DNA from: Cytauxzoon felis
Lineage: Eukaryota; Apicomplexa; Aconoidasida; Piroplasmida; Theileriidae
Length of the DNA: 14,847 nucleotides
Assembly (NCBI GenBank): GCA_020283715.1
Contig: JAIQCW010000085.1
Span: 1 to 14,847 of the forward strand
Direction of reading: 5' to 3'
Part shown: in pieces, positions 1 through 7,973 of the stretch
How the letters are laid out: each line of letters starts with the position of its first letter
How positions within the stretch are numbered: position 1 is the first letter of the stretch
Translations under genes and position numbers: made by a program
The notes under the pieces: model-generated
The model's input: only the letters and a program-made list of their open reading frames with translations
Databases searched by the model: none
Told to the model about the DNA's origin: nothing

Positions 1-57
1 GGGTGGAGATCTGTCTGTAGGACGAAGAGAGTTGGATTGGACCTCGAGTGGAGTGGA
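1..57 (+). repeat. Foldback-family repeat, right end only, cut by the window edge
   Basis: GTCTGTAGGACGAAGAGAG and GGATTGGACCTCGAGTGGAG are right-end motifs shared with the copies at 3072-3329 and 14628-14705. It lies just past the exon-5 donor of the LETM1-like gene, so probably in its fifth intron. Confidence 0.75.
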
Positions 58-2456
58 TTGAGAATGGGGAGGAATTGTGGGATTATGGAAATTGATGTAT
101 AAACATACATTATTTTGTGATCATCACTTTTGATGACATCGGTGGTGGGTAGTATATCGTCATTGATAATGGTGGCATGATCTTCGATGATTTCTTCTTG
201 AAGTTCTTTGGCTTTGAGTGATAATTCTTCTAGTCGTTCTTCTTGTTCATGTAGATGTTCTACATCTATTTTTGCGGCTTCAACAGCTTGTTGTACAACT
301 TTATACTGTGTAGACATATCTATATTCTCTGGTATCTTATATGATGATGTTAAATCTTCCTCTTCTGTAGTATCTTCTACTGTGGTATCTTTAATATACA
401 TTGGCTCATGTGTCATTGTTATACAACGACTCCATAATAATAAAATTGGTGGTATCTCTCTCATACAAGATAAATCCATCCATTGCTGTAATTGCTGCTG
501 TAACTGCTCCTTTGTAACATTGTAAAACTTCATTGCACGATCACGACAAGCCTCACGTAACTCCTCCAATGTCAATGAATCAACACCCTCCCACATTATC
601 AAACGATCCTCACGCTGTATCTTCATCAAATGATGCCTATATTATTAATATATTTACGAAAAATAATTTAAATTTATATATGCAACTTCCACCCGAGGTC
701 CAATCCTACTCTCAACTCCACCTCTTTTCATCCTGCCGTCAGCCCTTCCAATTCACTCCCCGTAAACGGTAAAGCCACTCCCAGAGATCGTGGCGGAAGT
801 GAAGGTAGAGGTAAGGTGGTAACCTCAGGTGGAAGTATAATACCTGGAAGCGATCCACGGGAGCTGGAAGGTGAGGTAAATAGAAGAGCTCCATGCAATG
901 GGAAACTGGTCGACTGGAGAGATGGTGATTGGAATCGAGTGGAAGTTGGACATGTAAGATAACAAACCTTAGTTGTAGCACGACGTGTGAGTGAATGGCA
1001 AATGGTGTGATACCTAGTAATTTACACATGACCTAAGAGTAATGATAATGTATTGTAGAGTAAATAGAAAATACCTTTAACGTTTCTAAGCTCATTTTAT
1101 CGAGTACAAATTCTTTTTTAAATAATTTCGAAAATACCAAAAGCTCATTGGCACTATAAAACTCAAAGAGACAAATATTAATCAACAAACCTCAAAAATG
1201 GATTCATATCCAAATCGTCCTTATTCAATAAACGCTCCTGAAATTGCTTCAATGCCTCAGCCTTTGTACGCAATGATGAATCCAATTCCTCCTCTATATA
1301 TTATTTTTATACATGCAAATGTAATTAGATAACCATTGAATGTAGAAGGTACTCCACCTGAGGTTACAACCTTATCTTCCACTCGCCGTGGTGGCCTTCT
1401 CTATTTACTTCCCCCTACGCTTCCCATAGATCAGCTACGGGTTCCACTTAAGGTCCAATCATTACCTTCATCACTGCCACGATCTCTGGGAGTGGTTATA
1501 CTCTTTAGAGATAGGTAATTTGAAGAAGCCACCACGGCGAGTGGAACAGACGCGGATTGGACATCGGGTGGAACGCTCAGTATATTCGTTATGTTAGTTT
1601 GTTTCAACATACGTAGTATTTGATTGGTTCGTTCTTGTATGAGTTCTTGGAAGAATTTAGCTAGTTCCTGTTTGGCTGCTAATTTCGTTTGTAAATAATT
1701 GGAGTCGTTATTTTTATTGGTTTGAAATGTTGATGGTAATAAATTGGGGAAGAATCGAATGACTACAGGTAATAGGAATTCGGCAAAGGGTACGATGATA
1801 AATAATGAGAATGGTACCATTTTTAGAGCATCATTTAATGTTTTAACTAATAATTTCCTTTCATTGAATCGTACAGGATGCCCTTTGAGCCATTTTTTGA
1901 TAATATAATAAGAGACTTTAACATTAGCGGCATATAATTTACTACCTGTCTTACACCAATGTATAGTATGCTTAATACCACCTATAATGACTTTAAATAT
2001 ACCTGGTACTCCACTAATTTTTTCTACAACAACCGCTCTAGCGGTAAATCTTGCAACTTTATCAATTCCTTTAACAATAAATTTTATACTATATATAATA
2101 CATTTTGTTATTCTAATTGGTATAAATATGATATATTTTGTAATATATATGGGCAATTTTATGATTTTATAAACAGCCCTTAAACTACTACCTGTAATAC
2201 TCCTTGTCAACTCATCTTTACCACTCCTAGATGGTACAGTACCAAAATATGATAATGTTTGGGGTAAAAATAATGACTTTTGATGTAAATATGATGATAA
2301 ATATGGATATTTATAGGTATAATTGAGATTTGTAGTCAATCTCGTACCATAAACACTACTCTTGTACAAATGTACAAAATTATTACATTTTATTCTAAAT
2401 GAATATACATTATTAAATTTAATTACATTATTTCTATTTAAAAATTTATTCCACAT
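1..2456 (-). CDS. LETM1/Mdm38-like mitochondrial inner-membrane protein, 5 exons visible, 3' end off the window
   Basis: LETM1 family proteins sit in the mitochondrial inner membrane; they are tied to K+/H+ (or Ca2+) exchange and bind mitoribosomes through a matrix domain. Exons on the minus strand in order: 2456-1613, 1293-1191, 1153-1075, 1032-968, 636-109. All junctions are GT-AG, keep frame, and give about 539 residues before a GTATGT donor at 108. The N-terminus is basic and Asn/Tyr-rich, fitting a mitochondrial presequence. Residues 211-244 hold the hallmark segment (KMVPFSLFIIVPF, then LLPV, FFPN, LPSTF) with one membrane span. Exons 2-5 give the ribosome-binding-like domain: FSKLF, CKLLGITPF, LRHHLMKI, then WEGVDSLTLEELREACRDR and a following LLLW. 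A Glu/Lys-rich coiled coil follows. Introns 1, 4 and 5 carry foldback repeats; introns 2 and 3 are 37 and 42 bp. Exon 1 could instead end at 1577, but the GTATGT donor at 1612 keeps phase and continuity. Family call is strong; exact ends are inferred. Confidence 0.9.
684..947 (+). mobile_element. Foldback (MITE-like) element in intron 4 of the LETM1-like gene
   Basis: The ends are imperfect inverted repeats of about 21 bp: AACTTCCACCCGAGGTCCAA at the left, against GATTGGAATCGAGTGGAAGT at the right. Internal motifs include CACTCCCAGAGATCGTGG, GTAACCTCAGGTGGAAG, GCGATCCACGGGAGCTGGA and GGTAAATAGAAGAGC. At about 264 bp it makes up most of the 331-bp intron (637-967). Confidence 0.75.
1350..1575 (+). 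mobile_element. Foldback (MITE-like) element in intron 1 of the LETM1-like gene
   Basis: Outer ends pair as CTCCACCTGAGGT at 1352 against ACATCGGGTGGAA at 1561. Inner arms pair closely: CCACTCGCCGTGGTGGCC near 1380 against GCCACCACGGCGAGTGG near 1529. Middle motifs are CTATTTACTTCCCCC, AGATCAGCTACGGGTTCCAC and CCACGATCTCTGGGAGTGG. It fills most of the 319-bp intron (1294-1612). Reading through it from exon 1 stays open for about 60 codons, which makes a spurious C-terminus. Confidence 0.78.
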
Positions 2457-2459
2457 TAT

Positions 2460-3951
2460 TTAATTATTCGATGTTTCCATACTCGTCTCTTCCACATCTT
2501 CAATCCCTCCTCCACCTCTTCCTACTTCAAACTCAGCCCTATGTGTATTATACCATATTTCTCGACGGTGATGATATTCATCATACTGTAATGCATCTTC
2601 ATCCCAATAATCATCGATATTAAATTTGTCTTTACATTCACCACCCAATGAATCCTCTAGAAATCTAAGAGGTATCTTGGACTTTAAATACTCATATAAT
2701 TTATCGCCACGATTTTTACACTTGATTTTGTTCGATGTCGATTTATCAATGGCACATCTGACCATATTTATAATGGTATCCATGAACATTGGAGCGTCGA
2801 CAAGTAATACCTCATGCAATACATCAGTATAATGATCAGACAATACACGAACAGTTTCAATAACCAAATCCATCGTTGGCATCTTAGATAATGACCAACC
2901 ATTCAAATCCAATATAACAAATACCTTATCATTACCTTCCATTAAACGCAACGTCTGCAATGCACGTTCCAGAGTGTAGAATATACTCAACACCTGAATC
3001 TCCAATTGAATAGGTGCCTCGTCACTCGGTCTAAAGTATAATATATATCAATCGAAAATAATGTGATTAAGATGTTGTCTACTCCACTTGGGGTCCAATC
3101 CTATTCTCCACCCGATGACGTCTTGCACACGGCCCTCTCTATTTACTTCCCCCTTCGTTTCCCTGAGATCAGCTACAGGTAATCCACTTGAGGTCTTATC
3201 CTCAACACTACACTTCAGCCACGATCTCTGGGAGTGACTTTACTCTTTAGAGGAAGGTAATTGGAAGAGGCCTCCACGGCGAGTGGAACACAAGGAGTAG
3301 GATTGGACCTCGAGTGGAGTAGATAACATTCTTTGGGTAAACAAACCTGAAATATACGAGTGCTGCTCCGATTTTATCATAACCTCTCCGATAAATCATT
3401 CCTTTAGTGAGTGCTGGTTTGATGAATTCTGGTTTGATATTGGATGGGTTTCTAAACCGTCTCCATGAAAGTGTTTTCCTAATCATATTAAATGCTTTTT
3501 CGAGTTTGAAGTTATAACTTCGTAAATATCTGAATAATGTGATATCATTACACCAATATATTTCTTCAATTGTTAATTCATTTACAGGCTCATAAGAGCA
3601 CATTTTATACCATTTTGGTTGTTTAGTAGGTACAGTAACTGATTCTACAATGGGTAGACTATTTATCAACAATCTAAAATCATTAATAAGTTTCAAATGC
3701 GATAATAATAATTCATTAGTATACGATGAATTATTATATTTTAAATTCCATTGGATTAAAAAATTACTTAAATCAAAGGATTTATCATAACAATCAACTG
3801 TTAATGATGGACCTTTATTTATAGGTATATCTGCATTATCATAATCAAAATTGACTGCAGGCCATGAATGTTTTTCATCCATAACTGTATCATCTACTTT
3901 ATCTGTACTCTGATCATTTTTTTTTGTAAATGACCTTATGATAAAATCCAT
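2460..3951 (-). CDS. CRAL-TRIO (Sec14-like) lipid-binding protein, two exons, 391 aa
   Basis: Exon 1 is 3951-3347 and exon 2 is 3030-2460. The split Arg codon 202 is restored across a GTTTGT donor and a TTTAG acceptor. CRAL-TRIO proteins bind small hydrophobic ligands such as phosphoinositides, sterols or tocopherol and move them between membranes. Residues 127-165 look like the helical CRAL-TRIO N domain (LFRYLRSYNFKLEKAF, then SWRR). Residues 189-203 (RGYDKIG to YFRP) match the start of the lipid pocket. FVILDLNGW near 239-247 and VLLVDAP near 276-282 match the central strands. Residues 1-120 are acidic, Asn-rich and unassigned; the C-terminus is acidic with a GRGGGG stretch. The 316-bp intron is almost filled by a foldback repeat. 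The exon-2 codons before 3005 show that this is not a separate 181-aa gene. The stop lies 3 bp before the LETM1-like start. Ligand is unknown. Confidence 0.88.
3072..3329 (+). mobile_element. Best-preserved foldback (MITE-like) element, in the CRAL-TRIO gene intron
   Basis: The termini 3072-3103 and 3298-3329 are 32-bp inverted repeats with 3 mismatches, holding CTACTCCACTNGNGGTCCAA. Between them are CTCTATTTACTTCCCCCTTC, CCCTGAGATCAGCTACAGG, CCACGATCTCTGGGAGTG, CTCTTTAGAGGAAGG and CCTCCACGGCGAGTGGAA. The 258-bp element leaves only about 58 bp of the 316-bp intron (3031-3346), a normal small intron for this window. Confidence 0.85.
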
Positions 3952-4329
3952 CTTTATATTAATTTAATATCATATTTACAAAATAGAGTTCAAATTTATA
4001 CAAAGTCTCTGGGTATACCATCCACTTACAGCTTATACTTTAGCCACCACGTAGTTTTAAAATATTTTATCTATCTGATATCTCAATTATAAATAATAAT
4101 CTCTATTGAATAATTTTTATATATAAATGTTAAATATTTATTTTAATTTTTAATTTGTAAAATCGCGCCGGAAAAAATTTTTACAAAAAAAGATCAAACC
4201 CCGGGTTATAGACATAAATTTGGTATAAAATTACACTGGAAATTTAATATTTAAGCTTAAATTAGTGTTAATTTTTATATATAATATTATAATTGTCGCA
4301 TATAATAACATAGGAATCACATTAATATA
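3952..4329. promoter_or_regulatory. 378-bp divergent intergenic region between the CRAL-TRIO and CDGSH genes
   Basis: The two flanking genes point away from each other, so both 5' ends and promoters must lie here. The DNA is AT-rich except for a compact GC-rich patch at 4163-4206 (AATCGCGCCGGAAAA and ACCCCGGGTTATAG), which stands out as a possible transcription factor site. At about 4005-4053 there are short pieces (TCTCTGGGTATACCATCCAC, TTAGCCACCACG) that resemble decayed fragments of the foldback repeat family. No ORF of note. The promoter role is inferred from layout only. Confidence 0.5.
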
Positions 4330-4735
4330 ATGGGTGCACAGTTAACTAAATGCTCTACCAAGCTTAAAATTAAAAGGAAGCCAGGTGATATTTTAAACAT
4401 TTATGGTATGCTCTATTTTTATATAAATATATATCATTAATCAATAAATTTTAATTTATATTTAGGTTTACCTCCTAAACATGTACAAGAATTCATACCT
4501 CATATAGCACCCAGTACTAGAATCTCTGTATGCAGATGTTGGAAATCATGTACGTTGAATATTAAAGCTCACTTCAAGTATAACTATTTATACAGCTAAA
4601 TTCCCATTATGTGATAACTCGCATCAAATTCTACAAAAACAAGGCGTTGACGCAGGTATATTTATAACTTGAAAGTCTAGACAAATTAATTCAGGACCCG
4701 CAATGTTGGAACTAAAGAAACTAGATAATATGTAA
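4330..4735 (+). CDS. CDGSH iron-sulfur domain (mitoNEET/CISD-like) protein, 4 exons, 86 aa
   Basis: Exons 4330-4405, 4466-4549, 4596-4655 and 4695-4735 join in phase at GT-AG sites (introns 60, 46 and 39 bp) and end in TAA. The product carries one CDGSH domain: Cys48, Cys50, Cys59 and His63 in CRCWKSSKFPLCDNSH, the 3Cys-1His pattern that holds a 2Fe-2S cluster, followed by Gly74-Pro75. NEET proteins are 2Fe-2S redox or cluster-transfer proteins of mitochondrial, ER or other membranes. The motif's usual Gly after CD is Asn61 here. The N-terminus MGAQLTKC fits the N-myristoylation pattern (Gly2, Thr6, Lys7) with a possible palmitoylated Cys8, and there is no membrane span of the kind seen in animal CISD1. 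Each exon alone is too short to notice, so the gene is easily missed. Domain call is firm; location is inferred. Confidence 0.88.
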
Positions 4736-5152
4736 AATTCATGTAAATTAAAAATGTTTGTAAAAAAATGCCTTTATGTGGCATTGTTCAATTTCTATAA
4801 CCGAATTCATTCAAGCTCCGCATTTACCTCTCATAATAAACAGTACAAGCACAAACACTGTATTCGTAATGAAGATGTAATTATACAGTTAATATAATTG
4901 AATAATAATGGTGTATATAATATTATAATTTTATAAAAGTATATATAGTTAGCATTATTATAAGTATAATATAGTTACTATAATGGTATTAGTTCATGTT
5001 AATGTATAGTAATTAATATAGGTGATGATAATTTGACGGATTTAATAGTATAATTACATATTCTTCTAGTATCCAGTCTATAAATTCCTTCAATACTATA
5101 ATTTATTTAATCTGATATTCATAAATAATAAACTTCAATTTAAATTATTGGG
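4736..5152. other. Intergenic region with an AT-rich dispersed repeat
   Basis: This holds the 3' flank of the CDGSH gene and the 5' flank of the next gene. I see no supported ORF. Within it, 4916-5005 is a copy of a repeat found again at 14326-14420 (listed separately). The rest is low-complexity AT-rich DNA. Confidence 0.5.
4916..5005 (+). repeat. AT-rich dispersed repeat, copy 1
   Basis: About 90 bp starting TATAATATTATAA and containing TTTTATAAAAGTATATATA, ATTATTATAAGTATAATATA and, later, AGTTCATGTTA. The same blocks occur in the same order and orientation at 14326-14420 with small indels. This long ordered match is more than shared AT richness would give. Function unknown. Confidence 0.7.
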
Positions 5153-5816
5153 ATGTGGGGATATGGGTTGGAAAATGGGGCTACATTCATTATAAGCATA
5201 TCTATAGTCAATTGTAAAGTTGAGGAGGGATAATAATTACTATATTTATTATTATAACACTTCAAGCAGTAAATGGACGAAATATGACGGTAATGTCAAT
5301 GCTGCAGAAGATGTTAATACGGTAATTAATAGTGAACTTAGTATTAGGGTGGAAATACAATTGGAGAAAGATAGTACAGCTGGTACATATATCCAATTTA
5401 ATCATGATACAAGTAAAACTGTTACTGTAGGAGCACCTGATAATGATATTACTGGTTACAATGGGTATAAGCATACTATAGCTACTGGTTTAAAAATTGA
5501 GAAAATTAGTCATAAAGGAAGTACAGTTAGAGGTGTTGGAGACTTAGATAAAGGTACTACTATCTCAAATGTCAATAATTTCTGGGTACTCTATGAGAAT
5601 AATGATACTAATCGCACTAAACCTCTGATTTTATGTTATAGTAATACTAGTGGCAACAAATGGTACCATAAGGGTAAAAAGTGGAATAAAATTGATGATT
5701 GGAACAGCATAACTGTACCAACAACTCTTAGGGACATAGCCAGTAATACTGCTGATAAGGCTAAAGTTACATCTAAGCTCGATGCAATATTTTATAGACA
5801 GGATAATTCTCCTTAA
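5153..5816 (+). pseudogene. Possible frameshifted or exon-truncated lineage-specific secreted protein
   Basis: The open stretch 5208-5816 encodes about 200 residues ending in TAA, but has no ATG at its start. An ATG at 5153 opens a different frame with a hydrophobic, signal-like stretch (FIISISIVNC) that stops at 5231-5233. Losing one base near the GGG at 5227-5229 would bring the two frames together, so a one-base insertion or assembly error is likely. Alternatively an AG at 5206-5207 is a splice acceptor for an exon whose first part I cannot place. The protein contains two related Trp/Tyr-rich modules: IYYYNTSSSKW near residue 9, and LILCYSNTSGNKW near 136. It looks like a piece of a multi-module beta-rich surface or secreted protein. 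I do not recognise the family. Confidence 0.45.
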
Positions 5817-5865
5817 TAATAATATAATAATAATGTCTACTTAAACATTGTAACTTCACTGATTT

Positions 5866-6102
5866 TTGTATGAAATCATATTCTTCTCAGGTGCTGGAGC
5901 GCAAATACAACACAATGCTGGAAAATCTATAAGAAGTGTAGAAGGTAACAGTAGAACTGAACATGATGGCACATATACAAGGCCAAACCACTGCAATAGA
6001 GAATATAAGAGTGGTAATACTCAACCTGCAGGTAAAGATGCACCAGTTCAAACTGTTGGTGTCGATAAACTATTTATACAAGATGGAGAGACTACAGGTT
6101 GA
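5866..6102 (+). other. Open segment of unknown status, possible 3' exon or gene remnant
   Basis: A 78-codon open stretch without an ATG start. A plausible pyrimidine-rich acceptor (TTCTTCTCAG) lies at about 5881-5890, so it could be an exon beginning near 5891. The residues are polar (His, Asn, Gly, Thr) with no domain I recognise. It follows the broken gene at 5153-5816 by about 50 bp on the same strand, and a half-copy of the foldback repeat begins right after it. It may be the last exon of that gene, a decayed remnant, or chance. Confidence 0.25.
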
Positions 6103-6120
6103 ATTAATTTAATCCTGAAT

Positions 6121-6300
6121 TTCCACGATCTATGGGAGTGGCTCTACTCTTTAGAGATAGATAATTGGAAGAGGCCACCACGGCGAGTGGAACAGACGTT
6201 ATAACCTCGGGTGGAACCTGGAAGCGATCCATGGGAGCTGGAAGGGGAAATAAATAGAAGAGCCGTCTGCAAGACGACCTCGGGTGAAACTACAATGGGA
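6121..6300 (+). repeat. Foldback-family repeat, rearranged copy
   Basis: Starts with CCACGATCTATGGGAGTGG, then CTCTTTAGAGATAG, and GGCCACCACGGCGAGTGGAA, the right-half motifs of the family. A second half-unit in the same direction follows: ACCTCGGGTGGAACCTGGA, GCGATCCATGGGAGCTGGA, AAATAAATAGAAGAGCCGTC, GACCTCGGGTG. It lacks the clean inverted termini of the copy at 3072-3329, so it seems to be a fused or internally deleted copy. Confidence 0.75.
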
Positions 6301-6722
6301 AATAGAGGTTATAGTAGACAAAGAATGAACTTCAGATGGAAGACGCGGGGTTAATATTGGATGTGCATCTCACTAACTTTATTCTATTGATTGGAGCGTT
6401 ATCTTAGAATAATATAATATAATTTTAACTATATGAAATAATATTTAAAATATTAATTATGTGTATAAATTTAATTTGATTATTCTTCTTGTCTAGTATT
6501 GATGTGATATAGTGTGATGTTGAATGTGTTGATGTGGTTAATAAATTATTTTGATGTTAGTATTGTTGAATAAAATTTTTTATATAGAGGATGTTGAATG
6601 ATTTAATTATATGAATGCGTGTATAGATATTTTAAAGTATTATTATAAATAAATGTAGGATAAGATGTATGGATATAGATATAGATATATGTTATAATAG
6701 ATAATAAAGATGTAGATTAATA
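6301..6722. other. Intergenic region upstream of the PPP4R2-like gene
   Basis: AT-rich, with T- and TG-rich tracts between 6480 and 6600. I found no ORF, RNA gene or clear signal. It should hold the promoter of the gene starting at 6723. Confidence 0.4.
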
Positions 6723-7382
6723 ATGTCATCAAGGATATATGGTATGTTAGAGAAGGATTCATTATATATGGAATTAAGAGATGGTTTATTAAATGAATTT
6801 GATGGTAATGGTATAGGTATATATTATAAAATAATGAATAATGTATTAGATTTATTATCAAATGTTGATAATATTAATAGTAATATTAATTTAAATAGAG
6901 AATGTTGGATATTAATAGAAGATATAGCTATGTATGGTATATGTAGATATCCATGGGATGTTATAAAAATGTTAATTATTATTATTTGGGGTAATATATT
7001 TGATGAATTATATGAATTAGATAATTTTAATTCTAATATTATTTTATCAATTGAAGATTATCAATCTAAAAAATTAAATTTATTTTCATATATACTTAAT
7101 TTTAATGTACCACCATTTACATTACAACGTCTATGTGAAATACCTATCAAACAACCATATAAAGTATCATATAAATTATATAATGCATATCGTAAACTAT
7201 TTAATACAAGACCTATCGAATTTGAACCCGTTAATATACCCAAACATATCAATCTAGATGATTTTAAACTATTAGATACCATCAAACAAAATCTACAGAA
7301 ATGGACACTACAAGTACAACAATCACCACAATGGGATAATGAACTCTGGGGTAATATCTCAGATGATGAAGCTATCGATTAA
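6723..7382 (+). CDS. Protein phosphatase 4 regulatory subunit 2-like (PPP4R2/Psy4), 219 aa
   Basis: Intronless, from ATG at 6723 to TAA at 7380-7382. PPP4R2 is the regulatory subunit that joins the PP4 catalytic subunit and R3 in a Ser/Thr phosphatase complex acting in DNA-damage recovery and cell-cycle control. The match lies in two places. One is YPWDVIKMLI near residues 76-85 followed by a hydrophobic helix. The other is NVPPFTLQRLCEIP at 128-141, corresponding to the conserved PFTIQRLCEL core of the family. At 219 aa it is shorter than animal PPP4R2 and lacks their long disordered tail; the end is acidic (SDDEAID). The first half is extremely AT-rich and Asn/Ile-rich. A foldback repeat begins about 32 bp after the stop. 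Confidence 0.83.
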   Translation: MSSRIYGMLEKDSLYMELRDGLLNEFDGNGIGIYYKIMNNVLDLLSNVDNINSNINLNRECWILIEDIAMYGICRYPWDVIKMLIIIIWGNIFDELYELDNFNSNIILSIEDYQSKKLNLFSYILNFNVPPFTLQRLCEIPIKQPYKVSYKLYNAYRKLFNTRPIEFEPVNIPKHINLDDFKLLDTIKQNLQKWTLQVQQSPQWDNELWGNISDDEAID

Positions 7383-7414
7383 ATAATAAAATACAATAAA
7401 CTTCAATATATATT

Positions 7415-7973
7415 ATGTCTACTCCACTCGAGGTTACATCCACCGAAGGTTATACAACCTCTTTTCCCACTAGGCGTGGTGGCTTCCTTATTTACTTCCC
7501 CCTCCAGCTCCCGTAGATCGCTTCCAGGTTCCACTTGAGGTCTCCACCTGAGGTCAATTATCACTAATTTCACTAACATCTTTTTACCTCTGAAATTTGA
7601 AAAAAAATCTCAATTTCTGGGGAAACTTATGAAGATATCTCATTGAATATTCAATGAATTTCTAATGTCAATACTTCATTGAAAAGGAATTTGATGATTG
7701 TATTGGATTTACTAAACCTCACTTCATTCCAATTTATATTGATTGAGATATCTTCACAAACATAAATATCGTCACTTTATACATATCTCGTTGAGATTAG
7801 AATTACAACCTCAAGTAGAACCCGTAGCTGATCTCAGGGAAGCGGAGGGGGAAGTAAATAGAAGAGCTGTCTGCAGGACGGAGATAAGGTTGTACTAGAA
7901 GATGGATTGGACCTCAGGTGGGACAGCGAGTGGACAAGATTAGGGTTGGACATCAATTAGAGGTAGACAACAT
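7415..7973. mobile_element. Composite ~560-bp foldback element (MITE-like) with a nested inverted repeat
   Basis: The left arm (about 7415-7557) has the family order GTCTACTCCACTCGAGGT, CACTAGGCGTGGTGGC, TATTTACTTCCCCC and GTAGATCGC. The right arm (about 7800-7973) carries the same motifs on the other strand: CCCGTAGCTGATCTCAGGG, GGGGAAGTAAATAGAAGAGC, GGATTGGACCTCAGGTGG, GGTAGACAACAT. Between the arms, about 240 bp is unrelated to other copies and contains its own inverted pair, TGAAGATATCTCA near 7630 and TGAGATATCTTCA near 7744. No transposase is present, so any mobility would be non-autonomous. It could also be two single repeats that happen to face each other. Confidence 0.6.

Noticed and set aside
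208..772. Plus-strand ORFs at 208-525 and 533-772
   Set aside because: They lie opposite LETM1-like exon 5 and the intron repeat; the minus strand carries the recognisable domain.
739..1029. 96-aa minus-strand ORF as a gene
   Set aside because: Its first 21 codons are exon 4 of the LETM1-like gene; the rest is intron 4 and repeat sequence.
1431..1612. C-terminal extension of the first LETM1-like exon
   Set aside because: It is the foldback element read through. A GTATGT donor at 1612 and the phase-matched next exon restore the conserved domain.
2460..3005. Separate 181-aa gene starting at 3005
   Set aside because: Its first codon is TTG, not ATG, and a TTTAG acceptor at 3031 joins it in phase to the upstream CRAL-TRIO exon.
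6643..6861. Minus-strand 72-aa ORF rich in Ile, Tyr and Leu
   Set aside because: Shadow of the extremely AT-rich start of the PPP4R2-like gene on the plus strand.
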